From NCBI GenBank assembly GCA_045114175.1, contig JBGUJZ010000038.1, forward strand, positions 1 to 18,111: DNA of 18,111 nucleotides, read 5' to 3'. A program made the position numbers and the translations under genes. The notes under the pieces are model-generated. The model was not told where the DNA came from. It made no database searches and was given only the letters and a program-made list of their open reading frames with translations. How positions within the stretch are numbered: position 1 is the stretch's first letter; each line of letters starts with the position of its first letter. Positions 7,175 through 14,162 of this stretch are shown piece after piece. This stretch comes from Cacconaster sp045114175 (GTDB taxonomy: Bacteria; Bacteroidota; Bacteroidia; Bacteroidales; UBA932).

Positions 7175-7852
7175 ATGAGAATCGACATCCTCACCGTAGT
7201 TCCTGAATTGCTCGAGAGCCCGCTCGGCTACTCAATTGTAAAACGTGCCATAGACAAGGGTCTGGTGGAGATTCACGTCCACAACATCCGCGAATACGGC
7301 AAGGGTTTTTACCGCCAGGTAGATGACTACAGCTACGGCGGCGACGCCGGCATGGTGATGATGATTGAACCGGTCTATAACCTAATCCAAGACCTTCAGA
7401 AAGAGCGCACTTACGACGAGATCATCTACACCGCCCCCGATGGCGAAATCCTGAACCAAGGCATCGCCAACGAACTTTCCTGCAAGGGCAACATCATCAT
7501 CCTCTGCGGCCACTATAAGGGGATTGACCATCGCATCCGCGAGCACCTGGTGACGCGCGAGATTTCGGTGGGCGACTACGTGCTCAGCGGCGGTGAGATT
7601 CCGGCGGCCATCATCGTGGATGCCGTGGTCCGGCTGCTGCCGGGTGCCCTGGGCGATGAGACCTCCGCCCTCTCCGACTCTTTCCAGGACGGCCTCCTGG
7701 CGCCGCCCGTCTATACCCGCCCGGCCGACTTCAACGGCTGGAAGGTTCCCGATGTCCTGCTCTCGGGCGATCCTAAAAAGATCAAGGCCTGGCAGGACAG
7801 CCAGGCCTTGGAACGGACGAAGCTTCTCCGTCCGAATCTTCTTGACGACTAA
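7175..7852 (+). CDS. trmD: tRNA (guanine-N1-)-methyltransferase TrmD
   Basis: TrmD methylates G37 at N1, next to the anticodon, in a subset of tRNAs using S-adenosylmethionine, and so prevents +1 frameshifting. It is a dimeric SPOUT-fold enzyme. The 225-residue product contains YSYGGDAGMVMMIEP (about 52-66), the SAM-binding trefoil-knot region LCGHYKGIDHRI (110-121) and ISVGDYVLSGGEIPA (130-144), and SDSFQDGLL with Asp168 aligning with the catalytic aspartate of E. coli TrmD, followed by YTRP. The usual GGGPGMVM loop reads GGDAGMVM. An in-frame ATG at 7121 is rejected because the promoter lies between it and 7175 and because MRIDILTVVPE is the family N-terminus. This is the only plus-strand gene in the window. 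Its stop codon directly abuts that of the convergent DUF5723-like gene. Confidence 0.97.
   Translation: MRIDILTVVPELLESPLGYSIVKRAIDKGLVEIHVHNIREYGKGFYRQVDDYSYGGDAGMVMMIEPVYNLIQDLQKERTYDEIIYTAPDGEILNQGIANELSCKGNIIILCGHYKGIDHRIREHLVTREISVGDYVLSGGEIPAAIIVDAVVRLLPGALGDETSALSDSFQDGLLAPPVYTRPADFNGWKVPDVLLSGDPKKIKAWQDSQALERTKLLRPNLLDD
7775..7810 (-). terminator. Intrinsic terminator of the lipoprotein/DUF5723 unit, embedded in trmD
   Basis: A perfect 11-bp inverted repeat (CAAGGCCTGGC at 7783-7793 and its complement at 7800-7810, 6-base loop) is followed on the minus strand by ATC and five T residues (7779-7775). Read in the minus direction this is a GC-rich hairpin plus U-tract, starting about 42 bases beyond the stop codon of the DUF5723-like gene. 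It lies wholly within the last codons of trmD on the other strand. Confidence 0.6.
7814..7834 (+). other. Second hairpin at the 3' end of trmD
   Basis: CGGACG (7814-7819) and CGTCCG (7829-7834) form a 6-bp stem with a 9-base loop, 3 bases after the larger inverted repeat. The following plus-strand sequence (AATCTTCTTG) is only mildly T-rich, so it is a weak terminator candidate for trmD. It could instead add to the minus-strand terminator. It may also be coincidental, since it falls in coding sequence. Confidence 0.3.
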
Positions 7853-9250
7853 CTACTTGCGGTCGCGCGTCTCAAAGCAGATGTTCATGCCGAAACGGAT
7901 GCTCGTGTTGAGCTTGCCCAGCGGGAGCTGAATTCCGTTGGCATCTTTCGTCGTAAAACGGGTGGGGAAACCCTCTTCAGCAAAATAAATGTTGATGCCG
8001 TGACGGCGCGGGGTGTATCCCAGGTAGAAGCCCAGCGAATGGGTATTCAGCAGGCCATAGCTCACCGCTGCATTCAGGCGGCCGCCCAGTTTCACGCTCT
8101 CGATAAGCTGCAGTTCATCAAAACCGTAGTCACGTGAATAGAGGAAACCGGTGGAAAGGTGGTTGTCGAACATGGAAACCTCCAGGCCGGCGCGGATGGA
8201 AGGCGTGTAGTTGAACACGACCTCGCGCTGCTCGTCGGTCTTCTCCACGTTGGCGATATTCTTGAAATCCTGGATCACGTTGTCCAGGTTGGCGCTGATG
8301 TCGTCGCCCGGCTTGATGCCCTTGATACCTGCAAACTCAGCCTCTCCGGCCGATTTGTAGATGGTCGTGTAGCGGTCGGTGATGGTGCACTTGCCGATAT
8401 CGTTCATGGCGAAGGAGACATTGATGCCCGTCAGCGCACCCAGTTCCAGGTTGAGCTTGTACTCGGCACCCACGTCAAAGAGCAAACCGCTTCCGCAAGG
8501 GCCTACGCCCGACTTACCGTACGGGAAATTGATGTTCCCGTCTTTGTATTCGACGCCCTTGACACCGAGAACTGCCTCGGCATCGGTCTTGATCATCCAC
8601 TTTTCATCGGACATCCGGAGCGTACCTTCGTTGATCTTGAGGCCCACATAGTCTGCCGCCACCAGATACTTGGCACGGCCGCCGATGCTCAGGCCCGGCA
8701 GAATCATGGAGAGGTCGATGCTGGCACCGATCTGGCCCTCCAGGAAGGCTGCCTCCATCACGCTCAGGCCGCTGAAATCGTAGGTCTGGTCGGTGGTAGC
8801 CATACCCTGCTTCGTGAGAATCAGCAGGTCCTTGGGCAACTTCATGTCCACATCAGCCCGCAAACCCACGCCGGCGGTGATGTAGAGCATGCCGATCCGG
8901 AAGCCGAGTCCGAGCAGTTCCTCATTCATCTTGAAGTTGAAGGTCGGATCCGTCTTGAAACGGGCGGCGAACTCTTCAACCGTCACGTTCTTGTTCAGAT
9001 AGGTATAGAGCTGGCCGTCTTTGTTGAAGAGGAAGTCTTCCGTGGCCATGTTGCTGCCGATATTGAGGCTCACGCCGCCCAGCAGGGCGCCGAAGTAGCC
9101 TACGCTGGCCTCCGGCGAGAAGGCCGGATTCAGGCGAACGCGCTGCAGGGAATTGTCGATAAAGTAGCTGGAATTCACAGCCTGGCCGCTCATGGAAAGC
9201 GGAATCAGGATGGCTACGAGTGCTGCAAATAAAGTCTTCTTTGTTTTCAT
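7853..9250 (-). CDS. DUF5723-like predicted outer-membrane protein
   Basis: This 465-residue secreted protein has a signal peptide of about 23-24 residues (MKTKKTLFAALVAILIPLSM, then SGQA). The mature N-terminus carries SSYFIDNSLQRVRLNPAF, with the NPAF motif at 41-44 typical of Bacteroidota outer-membrane proteins related to PorV/FadL and DUF5723. Alternating hydrophobic stretches continue to the end (for example SIRFGMNICFE), which fits a beta-barrel. The gene starts 15 bases after the lipoprotein stop with a very strong ribosome-binding site, so the two are probably co-expressed partners at the outer membrane. Its stop codon abuts that of trmD on the other strand with no spacer. The function is unknown, and the DUF number is given from recall of the family pattern, not from a search. 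Confidence 0.8.
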   Translation of the reverse strand: MKTKKTLFAALVAILIPLSMSGQAVNSSYFIDNSLQRVRLNPAFSPEASVGYFGALLGGVSLNIGSNMATEDFLFNKDGQLYTYLNKNVTVEEFAARFKTDPTFNFKMNEELLGLGFRIGMLYITAGVGLRADVDMKLPKDLLILTKQGMATTDQTYDFSGLSVMEAAFLEGQIGASIDLSMILPGLSIGGRAKYLVAADYVGLKINEGTLRMSDEKWMIKTDAEAVLGVKGVEYKDGNINFPYGKSGVGPCGSGLLFDVGAEYKLNLELGALTGINVSFAMNDIGKCTITDRYTTIYKSAGEAEFAGIKGIKPGDDISANLDNVIQDFKNIANVEKTDEQREVVFNYTPSIRAGLEVSMFDNHLSTGFLYSRDYGFDELQLIESVKLGGRLNAAVSYGLLNTHSLGFYLGYTPRRHGINIYFAEEGFPTRFTTKDANGIQLPLGKLNTSIRFGMNICFETRDRK

Positions 9251-9257
9251 GATCGTA

Positions 9258-9264
9258 TCCTCCT
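9258..9264 (-). promoter_or_regulatory. Strong Shine-Dalgarno sequence before the DUF5723-like gene
   Basis: AGGAGGA on the minus strand sits 7 bases upstream of the ATG at 9250, immediately after the TAA of the lipoprotein gene. This is a near-perfect anti-16S match. Such sites are rare in Bacteroidota, and none of comparable strength precedes the other starts in this window that I inspected. Confidence 0.75.
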
Positions 9265-9265
9265 G

Positions 9266-11062
9266 TTAGTCGTTGTTTTCTTCTTTAGACAACTTTTCAG
9301 CCAACTCCTTCAGGTCCACGGTGATACCGCCGCGGAGCCCGGCTGCGATCTTGGCTTTTACATAGTCCGTAGCCTTGATGGGGCGAGCCACGCCGCCGGA
9401 GGTAATCTCAAAGGAGAGGACCACCTTGCTGACCTTCTTGGCAGCCTCGGTGTTGGCGAACTTGACGGCTACCTCGAGCGGGGTCGTGGTAGCGGTACCG
9501 TCCAGGTTGCCGGCCGCAATGGTCTGCTCAGCAGCCTTTGCCAGGGCAATCGGGTTGTTGTTTTCATCGGTGAAGCCCACCACCATCTTGAGGTTCAGCG
9601 GCAGGCTGTTAGCTACCGAACCGGTCACTGCAGCCTCCTCTGCCAGTGCAAGATACTGGCCAATGGAGCCCACCGTGAGGGTGTCGCGCAGCGCCAGGCG
9701 GAAATCGTCACCTACCTGGAGCGGAACGCCCACTTCGTAAGCGATATCAAAGTTGTAAGTTGCCGTAGGCTCCAAAACGGAGGTCTGCGTATCCACGGTC
9801 GCAACGTCGAAGGTGACACGGATGCTGTCCGGCATCATCTTGATGAGCGACGCGATATCGGCATTCACATAGGTGTAAGCCGCATCACGGCCCTCGTCGT
9901 GCGAAGCGATAAAGTACTTGGAGGTGCTGGTCTGCGTAGCGCTCGGCGAAGCAGCCATGGCCAGGTTCACCTGAATCTGGTTCTCCGTCTTGGCCTGATT
10001 GTTCTTCCAAGGCACCAGCGTTGCCTGAATGGTGGACGGGATACCCAGGTTGGTGGAGAGATCAAACTTGAGGGACGGGTTGTAGAGATCCAGCGTCACT
10101 TCCAGTTTATCGCCGAAAGCACCGGTCAAATCGCCAAGGGTCACCGTCATATTCTGCTGTGCCAGCGTGTAGGCCACCTTTGCCTCCACCTTGTCAATCT
10201 CCAGGTTGGAGAGGGTCACCGCCACCTTCACCTTCAGTTTGCCGGCTGCGGAAACCGTGGCCGGAGTGGTCTTGGCATTGGTAACCACAGCGTTACCGGC
10301 TACCGTAATCTTCTTATCCAGCGCAAGTTTGTGCAGATTTGCATTGAAATCGTTCGCACCAATCACCAGCTCCTGCACGCTATACTGCTTGGAAGCCGCA
10401 TAGTTGTTGGCCTTGTTCAGCTGCAGTTCGCTCAGGTTGATGCTGCCGCCGCCCGAGATCTGCAGCAGGTTGGAGAAGTCCACCACAATATTCGGGGTGA
10501 GCTCACCATCTGTCAGCGGGCAATCCGGCACCGAGAGGGAGATGGTCATCTTGGACGCGTCCGTGAACTTGACCTTGGAGAGATCTTTGAGGCCCTCGGG
10601 CAGATCCAGCTGCAGGGTCACCTGGATGTTGGTATCCACGGCAACCGGGTCCGAAATCGTAGCCACGTAGGTGCTCAGGTTGATCTCGTTGTTCGGCGGA
10701 AGCACCGAGATATAGGCGGAATAGGGTGAGAAGTCGAAAAGTTCGATCTCCACCGCGGGAGCCAGTCCACCCAGATCCAGCGCGGTATTGATGGAGGGCA
10801 ACGAACTGCTGCCGTTCACCTGATCGCTGACGCTGATCTGGTAGCTGCCGTCTGCGGCCGTCTTGAGGAAGCTGACCGCCTCGTCACCGAGAAGGTCCTG
10901 CATCGTAAGTTTGGCTGTTTCTCCGACAGGTACCGTAAGGCTGTCGCCGCCCACCGTGATTTCGGTGTTCAGCTTGCTCAGGTCGTAGTTCTCATCCGTG
11001 CAGGATGCGGCACCTACGCCCACGGCAAGGAGCATTGCAAGCAAACAGAATTTTGATTTCAT
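9266..11062 (-). CDS. Large secreted lipoprotein of unknown function
   Basis: The 598-residue product starts with a lipoprotein signal peptide, MKSKFCLLAMLLAVGVGAAS, followed by Cys21 and TDENYDLSKLNTEI. This 'SC-acidic-DLSK' beginning is common among Bacteroidales surface lipoproteins, though the lipobox (AASC) is relaxed. The rest is rich in Thr, Ser, Val and Leu with alternating patterns (for example VTLQLDLPEGLKDLSKVKF), which suggests stacked beta-sandwich modules. There is no enzymatic motif that I recognise. The start at 11062 is preferred to an in-frame ATG at 11110 because the longer form would put 16 residues in front of the signal peptide. It is followed 15 bases later by the DUF5723-like outer-membrane protein, so a complex of a lipoprotein and a barrel is a reasonable hypothesis. 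Confidence 0.8.
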   Translation of the reverse strand: MKSKFCLLAMLLAVGVGAASCTDENYDLSKLNTEITVGGDSLTVPVGETAKLTMQDLLGDEAVSFLKTAADGSYQISVSDQVNGSSSLPSINTALDLGGLAPAVEIELFDFSPYSAYISVLPPNNEINLSTYVATISDPVAVDTNIQVTLQLDLPEGLKDLSKVKFTDASKMTISLSVPDCPLTDGELTPNIVVDFSNLLQISGGGSINLSELQLNKANNYAASKQYSVQELVIGANDFNANLHKLALDKKITVAGNAVVTNAKTTPATVSAAGKLKVKVAVTLSNLEIDKVEAKVAYTLAQQNMTVTLGDLTGAFGDKLEVTLDLYNPSLKFDLSTNLGIPSTIQATLVPWKNNQAKTENQIQVNLAMAASPSATQTSTSKYFIASHDEGRDAAYTYVNADIASLIKMMPDSIRVTFDVATVDTQTSVLEPTATYNFDIAYEVGVPLQVGDDFRLALRDTLTVGSIGQYLALAEEAAVTGSVANSLPLNLKMVVGFTDENNNPIALAKAAEQTIAAGNLDGTATTTPLEVAVKFANTEAAKKVSKVVLSFEITSGGVARPIKATDYVKAKIAAGLRGGITVDLKELAEKLSKEENND

Positions 11063-11097
11063 ATCGATAGAAATTAGAGTTTGCAACGAATAACGGG

Positions 11098-11105
11098 TAA
11101 ATATA
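11098..11105 (-). promoter_or_regulatory. Possible promoter of the lipoprotein/DUF5723 unit
   Basis: The 60-base gap 11063-11122 is markedly AT-rich compared with its surroundings. TATATTTA (minus strand, 11105-11098) is one base away from TAnnTTTG, about 36 bases before the start codon. No well-placed TTTG lies upstream. I saw no hairpin that would end the preceding gene, so read-through from the nucleotidyltransferase gene is also possible. Confidence 0.25.
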
Positions 11106-11122
11106 ATCAAAAAATTCGGAAA

Positions 11123-12241
11123 TCAGTGCGTGTGGCGCCAGAAAAAGTGCCAAACCTTGAAGAAGGGGCTCCACAACACCTCGGAGGGATAGGAGCGCAG
11201 GAAGCGCGCCAAGCGGCGGAGTTTGCGGAAGAACTTGCCCCCTTCCGAGGCGCTTCCCAGCCCCGCGTTGCGCGCGTCGTACTGGCCGAAGTTGCCGGCC
11301 AGCAGCACCTCGGAGAGCAGGAATTCGCCCTCTTTCTGGGAGGGTTCCACTATCATAAACTGGCACTCCAGCGCAAAGACTTCGCCCAACACCCACATCA
11401 CAGCGGAGGCGAAGCGACGCATCTTCAGGCGGCGCAGTGTGGCCACGGTCTGGATGCGCTCTTCCTCCGTAAAGCCCTGCTTCAGAACATAATAGTAATC
11501 CAGCAGCTGCCGCAGGCCGATTCCCTCCTGGAAGAGGTGGCGATAGATGTGCAGCAAGACGTAAACGCGGTTGAAGGCGAGCGTAGGAACTGCCACGGTG
11601 GAGCTGGGACGCACCTCGGTATCACCCTCGGCCACCACCCCGCCAATCGTCACGACGTTGGCAAACTGCACGGGCTTCTGGGCGTTGAACCAGCGCCGCA
11701 GCCGCGCGTTGCCAAAGGGGGAATTCATCCACGAGGGGTAGAAATGGGCCTCCACCTCAATGCCGTGGAACGGCTGACAGTCAATATGGTGGCAGAACAG
11801 CTCGTGCACGTTGGGATTCTCGCTCTTCACGAAGCGAATGATATCACGCGTGCGACCATCTAGCCAGATGTCTATGTCGCCCGGGGTGCGGACACCGGGA
11901 TCGTCGTAGAGAGCCGCCAGCCCCTGCCCTTTCAGAATTACGCCGGGGAATCCGGCCGCGGCATAATGGTCTGCCACCACCTGCAATTCCGCGTTGAAAC
12001 GGGCATTCTTCTGCCGCACCTTCTGCGCATCCGCATAGATGCGCATCATGGGGCGTTTGGAGGGCATCTGCTCCGCCGGAACGCGATCCAATGCACTGAG
12101 CGTCAGCGCCTCCAGTTTATGCTTGGCTGCGAGGGCATAGATCTCTCCCCACTCCTCGTCGCTCCGCACGCGGCCCATGTCGGCACGCGCGCCGACCGCT
12201 ACCTGCAGGAGGTCGAAGAAGGATTGGGTGGGCTCAGTCAT
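11123..12241 (-). CDS. NTP_transf_5-type nucleotidyltransferase-fold protein
   Basis: This 372-residue cytoplasmic protein carries the motif VILKGQGLAALY (101-112) followed by DPGVRTPGDIDIWLDG (114-129). This is the hallmark of the uncharacterised NTP_transf_5 nucleotidyltransferases, with Asp122 and Asp124 as the likely metal ligands and Lys104-Gly105 before them. The family is common in polysaccharide and secondary-metabolite loci, but no substrate is established to my knowledge. The start codon lies in an ATGA overlap with the stop of the WecA-like gene, so translation is coupled. The pairing hints at a role in modifying or regulating glycan biosynthesis, which is inference. A 60-base gap separates it from the lipoprotein gene. 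Confidence 0.85.
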   Translation of the reverse strand: MTEPTQSFFDLLQVAVGARADMGRVRSDEEWGEIYALAAKHKLEALTLSALDRVPAEQMPSKRPMMRIYADAQKVRQKNARFNAELQVVADHYAAAGFPGVILKGQGLAALYDDPGVRTPGDIDIWLDGRTRDIIRFVKSENPNVHELFCHHIDCQPFHGIEVEAHFYPSWMNSPFGNARLRRWFNAQKPVQFANVVTIGGVVAEGDTEVRPSSTVAVPTLAFNRVYVLLHIYRHLFQEGIGLRQLLDYYYVLKQGFTEEERIQTVATLRRLKMRRFASAVMWVLGEVFALECQFMIVEPSQKEGEFLLSEVLLAGNFGQYDARNAGLGSASEGGKFFRKLRRLARFLRSYPSEVLWSPFFKVWHFFWRHTH

Positions 12242-13314
12242 CGCCGCTTGAGAATCAGTTTAATAACGCTGGCCGTACCAAAGGTGACCAGGAAGGCGGC
12301 GCCCAGCACCACATAGAACTGCACCGCCACGGAGGCGCCGCTACGCCAGGTGAGCGCCCAGGCCGCCACCACCGCCATATTCAGCGCAATCTCCGCCATC
12401 GTCACCCCGAAGTGCGAGAAGCCCAGGGCAATAAAGTGATGGTGCAGGTGGTTCTTGTCCGCCTTGAAGGGCGAGCAGCCGTGGAAAATGCGCCAGCAGA
12501 TGACGCGCAGGGTGTCGAATACCGGCACCGAAAGAACCGCCAGACAGAAAGCGATCAGCCCGAACTGATGGTCCACAAACATCAGATATTCCGTGCGATA
12601 ACGGCAAAGGGTCATCACCATGGAGGCGATCACCGTGCCGATCATCATCGTGCCGCCATCGCCAATGAACATCTTGTTGTCGTTGCCAAAGACGTTGTGG
12701 ATGAAGAAGGGAATCAGCGCACCGATGCTCACGGCCGCCAGGGCCGCCGCAGAATAGTCGTAGGAAAGGAAAAAGATGAGGAAGAAGAGGCCGCAGGCCA
12801 TAATGCAATAGCCCGAGACCAACCCGTCCACCCCATCCATCATATTGACGGCGTTGATGATGCCCACCATCGCCACCACGCTCAGAGGCACTGCCCAGAG
12901 GGTGGGCAGCAGCTTCACGCCCCAGAGTCCCTGGAAGTTGCAGATAGAGAAATGGGTGCCGTAGATCAGCAGTGCAGCCACGATCACCTCAATCACGAGG
13001 CGCACCCACGGGGGAATGTTGCGGATATCGTCTATCGTGCCCACGTAGAGCATGATCACCATCGCCCCCAGCGTGGAGAAAAGGCTCGTGTAGCTCAGCA
13101 TGGTCTTGAAATAGCAGAGCCCCACCACGATGCCAAAGAAGACGGCTACACCGCCCAATACCGGCACCGGGCGCTTCTGCAACTTGCGGGCGCCCGGGTT
13201 GTCGGTGATGTTCTTTTCACGCGCGATCTTCAGAATGGGCCAGTAAACCAGCCACGTGGCAATCAGCGCGCTCGCAAAGAGCATCAGCATCCGGTATTTG
13301 GGAGCGATGTCCAT
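12238..13314 (-). CDS. WecA/TagO-type undecaprenyl-phosphate sugar-1-phosphate transferase
   Basis: This is a member of the MraY/WecA polyprenyl-phosphate transferase family, which moves a HexNAc-1-phosphate from a UDP-sugar onto undecaprenyl phosphate and so starts O-antigen, capsule or teichoic-type glycan assembly in the inner membrane. The 358-residue protein has about ten to eleven membrane helices and the family motifs in order: GTIDDIRN with Asp95-Asp96, NAVNMMDGVDG (154-164), FIGDGG with Asp219, and ADKNHLHHHF (285-294) with the His-rich HLHHH typical of the WecA group, in contrast to MraY. It starts 17 bases after the small barrel gene and overlaps the nucleotidyltransferase gene by 4 bases. 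The sugar is probably a GlcNAc- or GalNAc-type residue, but the sequence does not prove it. Confidence 0.93.
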   Translation of the reverse strand: MDIAPKYRMLMLFASALIATWLVYWPILKIAREKNITDNPGARKLQKRPVPVLGGVAVFFGIVVGLCYFKTMLSYTSLFSTLGAMVIMLYVGTIDDIRNIPPWVRLVIEVIVAALLIYGTHFSICNFQGLWGVKLLPTLWAVPLSVVAMVGIINAVNMMDGVDGLVSGYCIMACGLFFLIFFLSYDYSAAALAAVSIGALIPFFIHNVFGNDNKMFIGDGGTMMIGTVIASMVMTLCRYRTEYLMFVDHQFGLIAFCLAVLSVPVFDTLRVICWRIFHGCSPFKADKNHLHHHFIALGFSHFGVTMAEIALNMAVVAAWALTWRSGASVAVQFYVVLGAAFLVTFGTASVIKLILKRR

Positions 13315-13331
13315 CCGGTAAAAGTGTCAAA

Positions 13332-14051
13332 TTAGAAGCGGTAACCCACGCCGGCGGAGGCGCCCAGGTTCATCAGGCCGTATTCAGCCTGGATATAGCC
13401 GTACCACTTGCTGCCGAAGGTAAAGCCGATCGGCGCGGTCTGGAACGGCAGGGAGATATCCAGCGAAGTGGATTCTTCCCCACTCTCGTTATCAGTGGTC
13501 GTCTTCTTGGTGGCCCAGGGATAGAGCCAGCCCAGATTGTTATTGCAATACTTATCCGTGCCGTAATAGACCACGCCCAATGCAGCCTGGCTATAGACGC
13601 TGAAGCGGCGCGCTTTATAATAGGTAATGCGCAAATCCGGCATGAAGGAGATGCAGAGCAGCTTGTGCATACCGCAATAGTAGGTCTCCTCATTGGCTTC
13701 GCCCTTGTTCACCGTTTTGTATTTGGGATCCGAGAAGTACTGCGTATTGGAGGTGATACCCACGGAGAGCCAACGGTTGAAGTTGTAGCGGGCATTCAGG
13801 TCAATACCCAGCGGGAGGTCAAAGCCGTCGCCCTTGGGGGCCGGTTCCGTAACCGGATCCGACGGGTGGCCCAGCGAACTGAACAGGTAAATAATCAGCA
13901 AATTGAAATACGGGATAGCGGAGATACCGCCATTGACTTCCCAGCCTTTGTATTTGTCCTCTGCGGAGAGGGATTTCTGTGCATAAGCCGGAGCCGTCAT
14001 GCCCAGCAGCAACGCTGCGAGCACAAGAATGGATGCGAATTTCAGTTTCAT
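13332..14051 (-). CDS. Small predicted outer-membrane beta-barrel protein
   Basis: This 239-residue secreted protein has a clear signal peptide, MKLKFASILVLAALLLGMTA, ending at PAYAQ (cleavage near residue 24 or 25). The mature part alternates amphipathic strands and turns (DLNARYNFNRWLSVGI, FSVYSQAALGVVYYG, YIQAEYGLMNLGASAGVGYRF) and ends in Phe, the usual C-terminal signature for BAM-assembled barrels. I do not recognise a named family beyond 'porin-like, outer-membrane beta-barrel'. It has its own promoter and lies just after the OmpA terminator. The WecA-like gene follows 17 bases later on the same strand, so the transcript probably includes it and the nucleotidyltransferase. Whether the barrel is functionally tied to glycan assembly is unknown. 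Confidence 0.8.
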   Translation of the reverse strand: MKLKFASILVLAALLLGMTAPAYAQKSLSAEDKYKGWEVNGGISAIPYFNLLIIYLFSSLGHPSDPVTEPAPKGDGFDLPLGIDLNARYNFNRWLSVGITSNTQYFSDPKYKTVNKGEANEETYYCGMHKLLCISFMPDLRITYYKARRFSVYSQAALGVVYYGTDKYCNNNLGWLYPWATKKTTTDNESGEESTSLDISLPFQTAPIGFTFGSKWYGYIQAEYGLMNLGASAGVGYRF

Positions 14052-14079
14052 GAATCAATCATCTTTGTATGTCGCAAAT

Positions 14080-14110
14080 CAAAGGTACATCTTTTTTTGC
14101 AATAAAAAAA
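14080..14110 (-). promoter_or_regulatory. Promoter of the barrel/WecA-like/nucleotidyltransferase unit
   Basis: TACCTTTG (minus strand, 14087-14080) matches TAnnTTTG exactly, 28 bases upstream of the start at 14051. The position of the -33 element falls in the T-run at 14104-14111, which is also the U-tract of the OmpA terminator. The identical TACCTTTG is used by the OmpA promoter. Confidence 0.65.
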
Positions 14111-14141
14111 ATGGGCCCGCCTCCACGAGGCAGACCCATTT
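14104..14141 (-). terminator. Intrinsic terminator after the OmpA gene
   Basis: The minus-strand RNA forms a 15-bp stem (arms 14141-14127 and 14123-14109, loop GUG) with outer arms AAATGGG/CCCATTT, inner arms GCCTC/GAGGC and two G-U pairs in the middle. A run of eight T begins at the base of the stem (14111-14104). It starts 21 bases after the ompA stop codon. On the plus strand the two wobble pairs become A-C mismatches, so the structure is directional. Confidence 0.9.
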
Positions 14142-14162
14142 GGAAATTCTCTGTTCGTTCGC

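Noticed and set aside
11063..11110. N-terminal extension of the lipoprotein
   Set aside because: It would put 16 residues before a standard lipoprotein signal peptide.
13315..13331. Possible promoter before the WecA-like gene (TAATTTG)
   Set aside because: The motif is one base short of TAnnTTTG, there is no upstream TTTG at the right distance, and the 17-base gap fits an operon.
12412..13335. A long plus-strand open frame opposite the WecA-like gene
   Set aside because: It is His- and Asp-rich with no fold signature. The opposite strand has all the WecA motifs.
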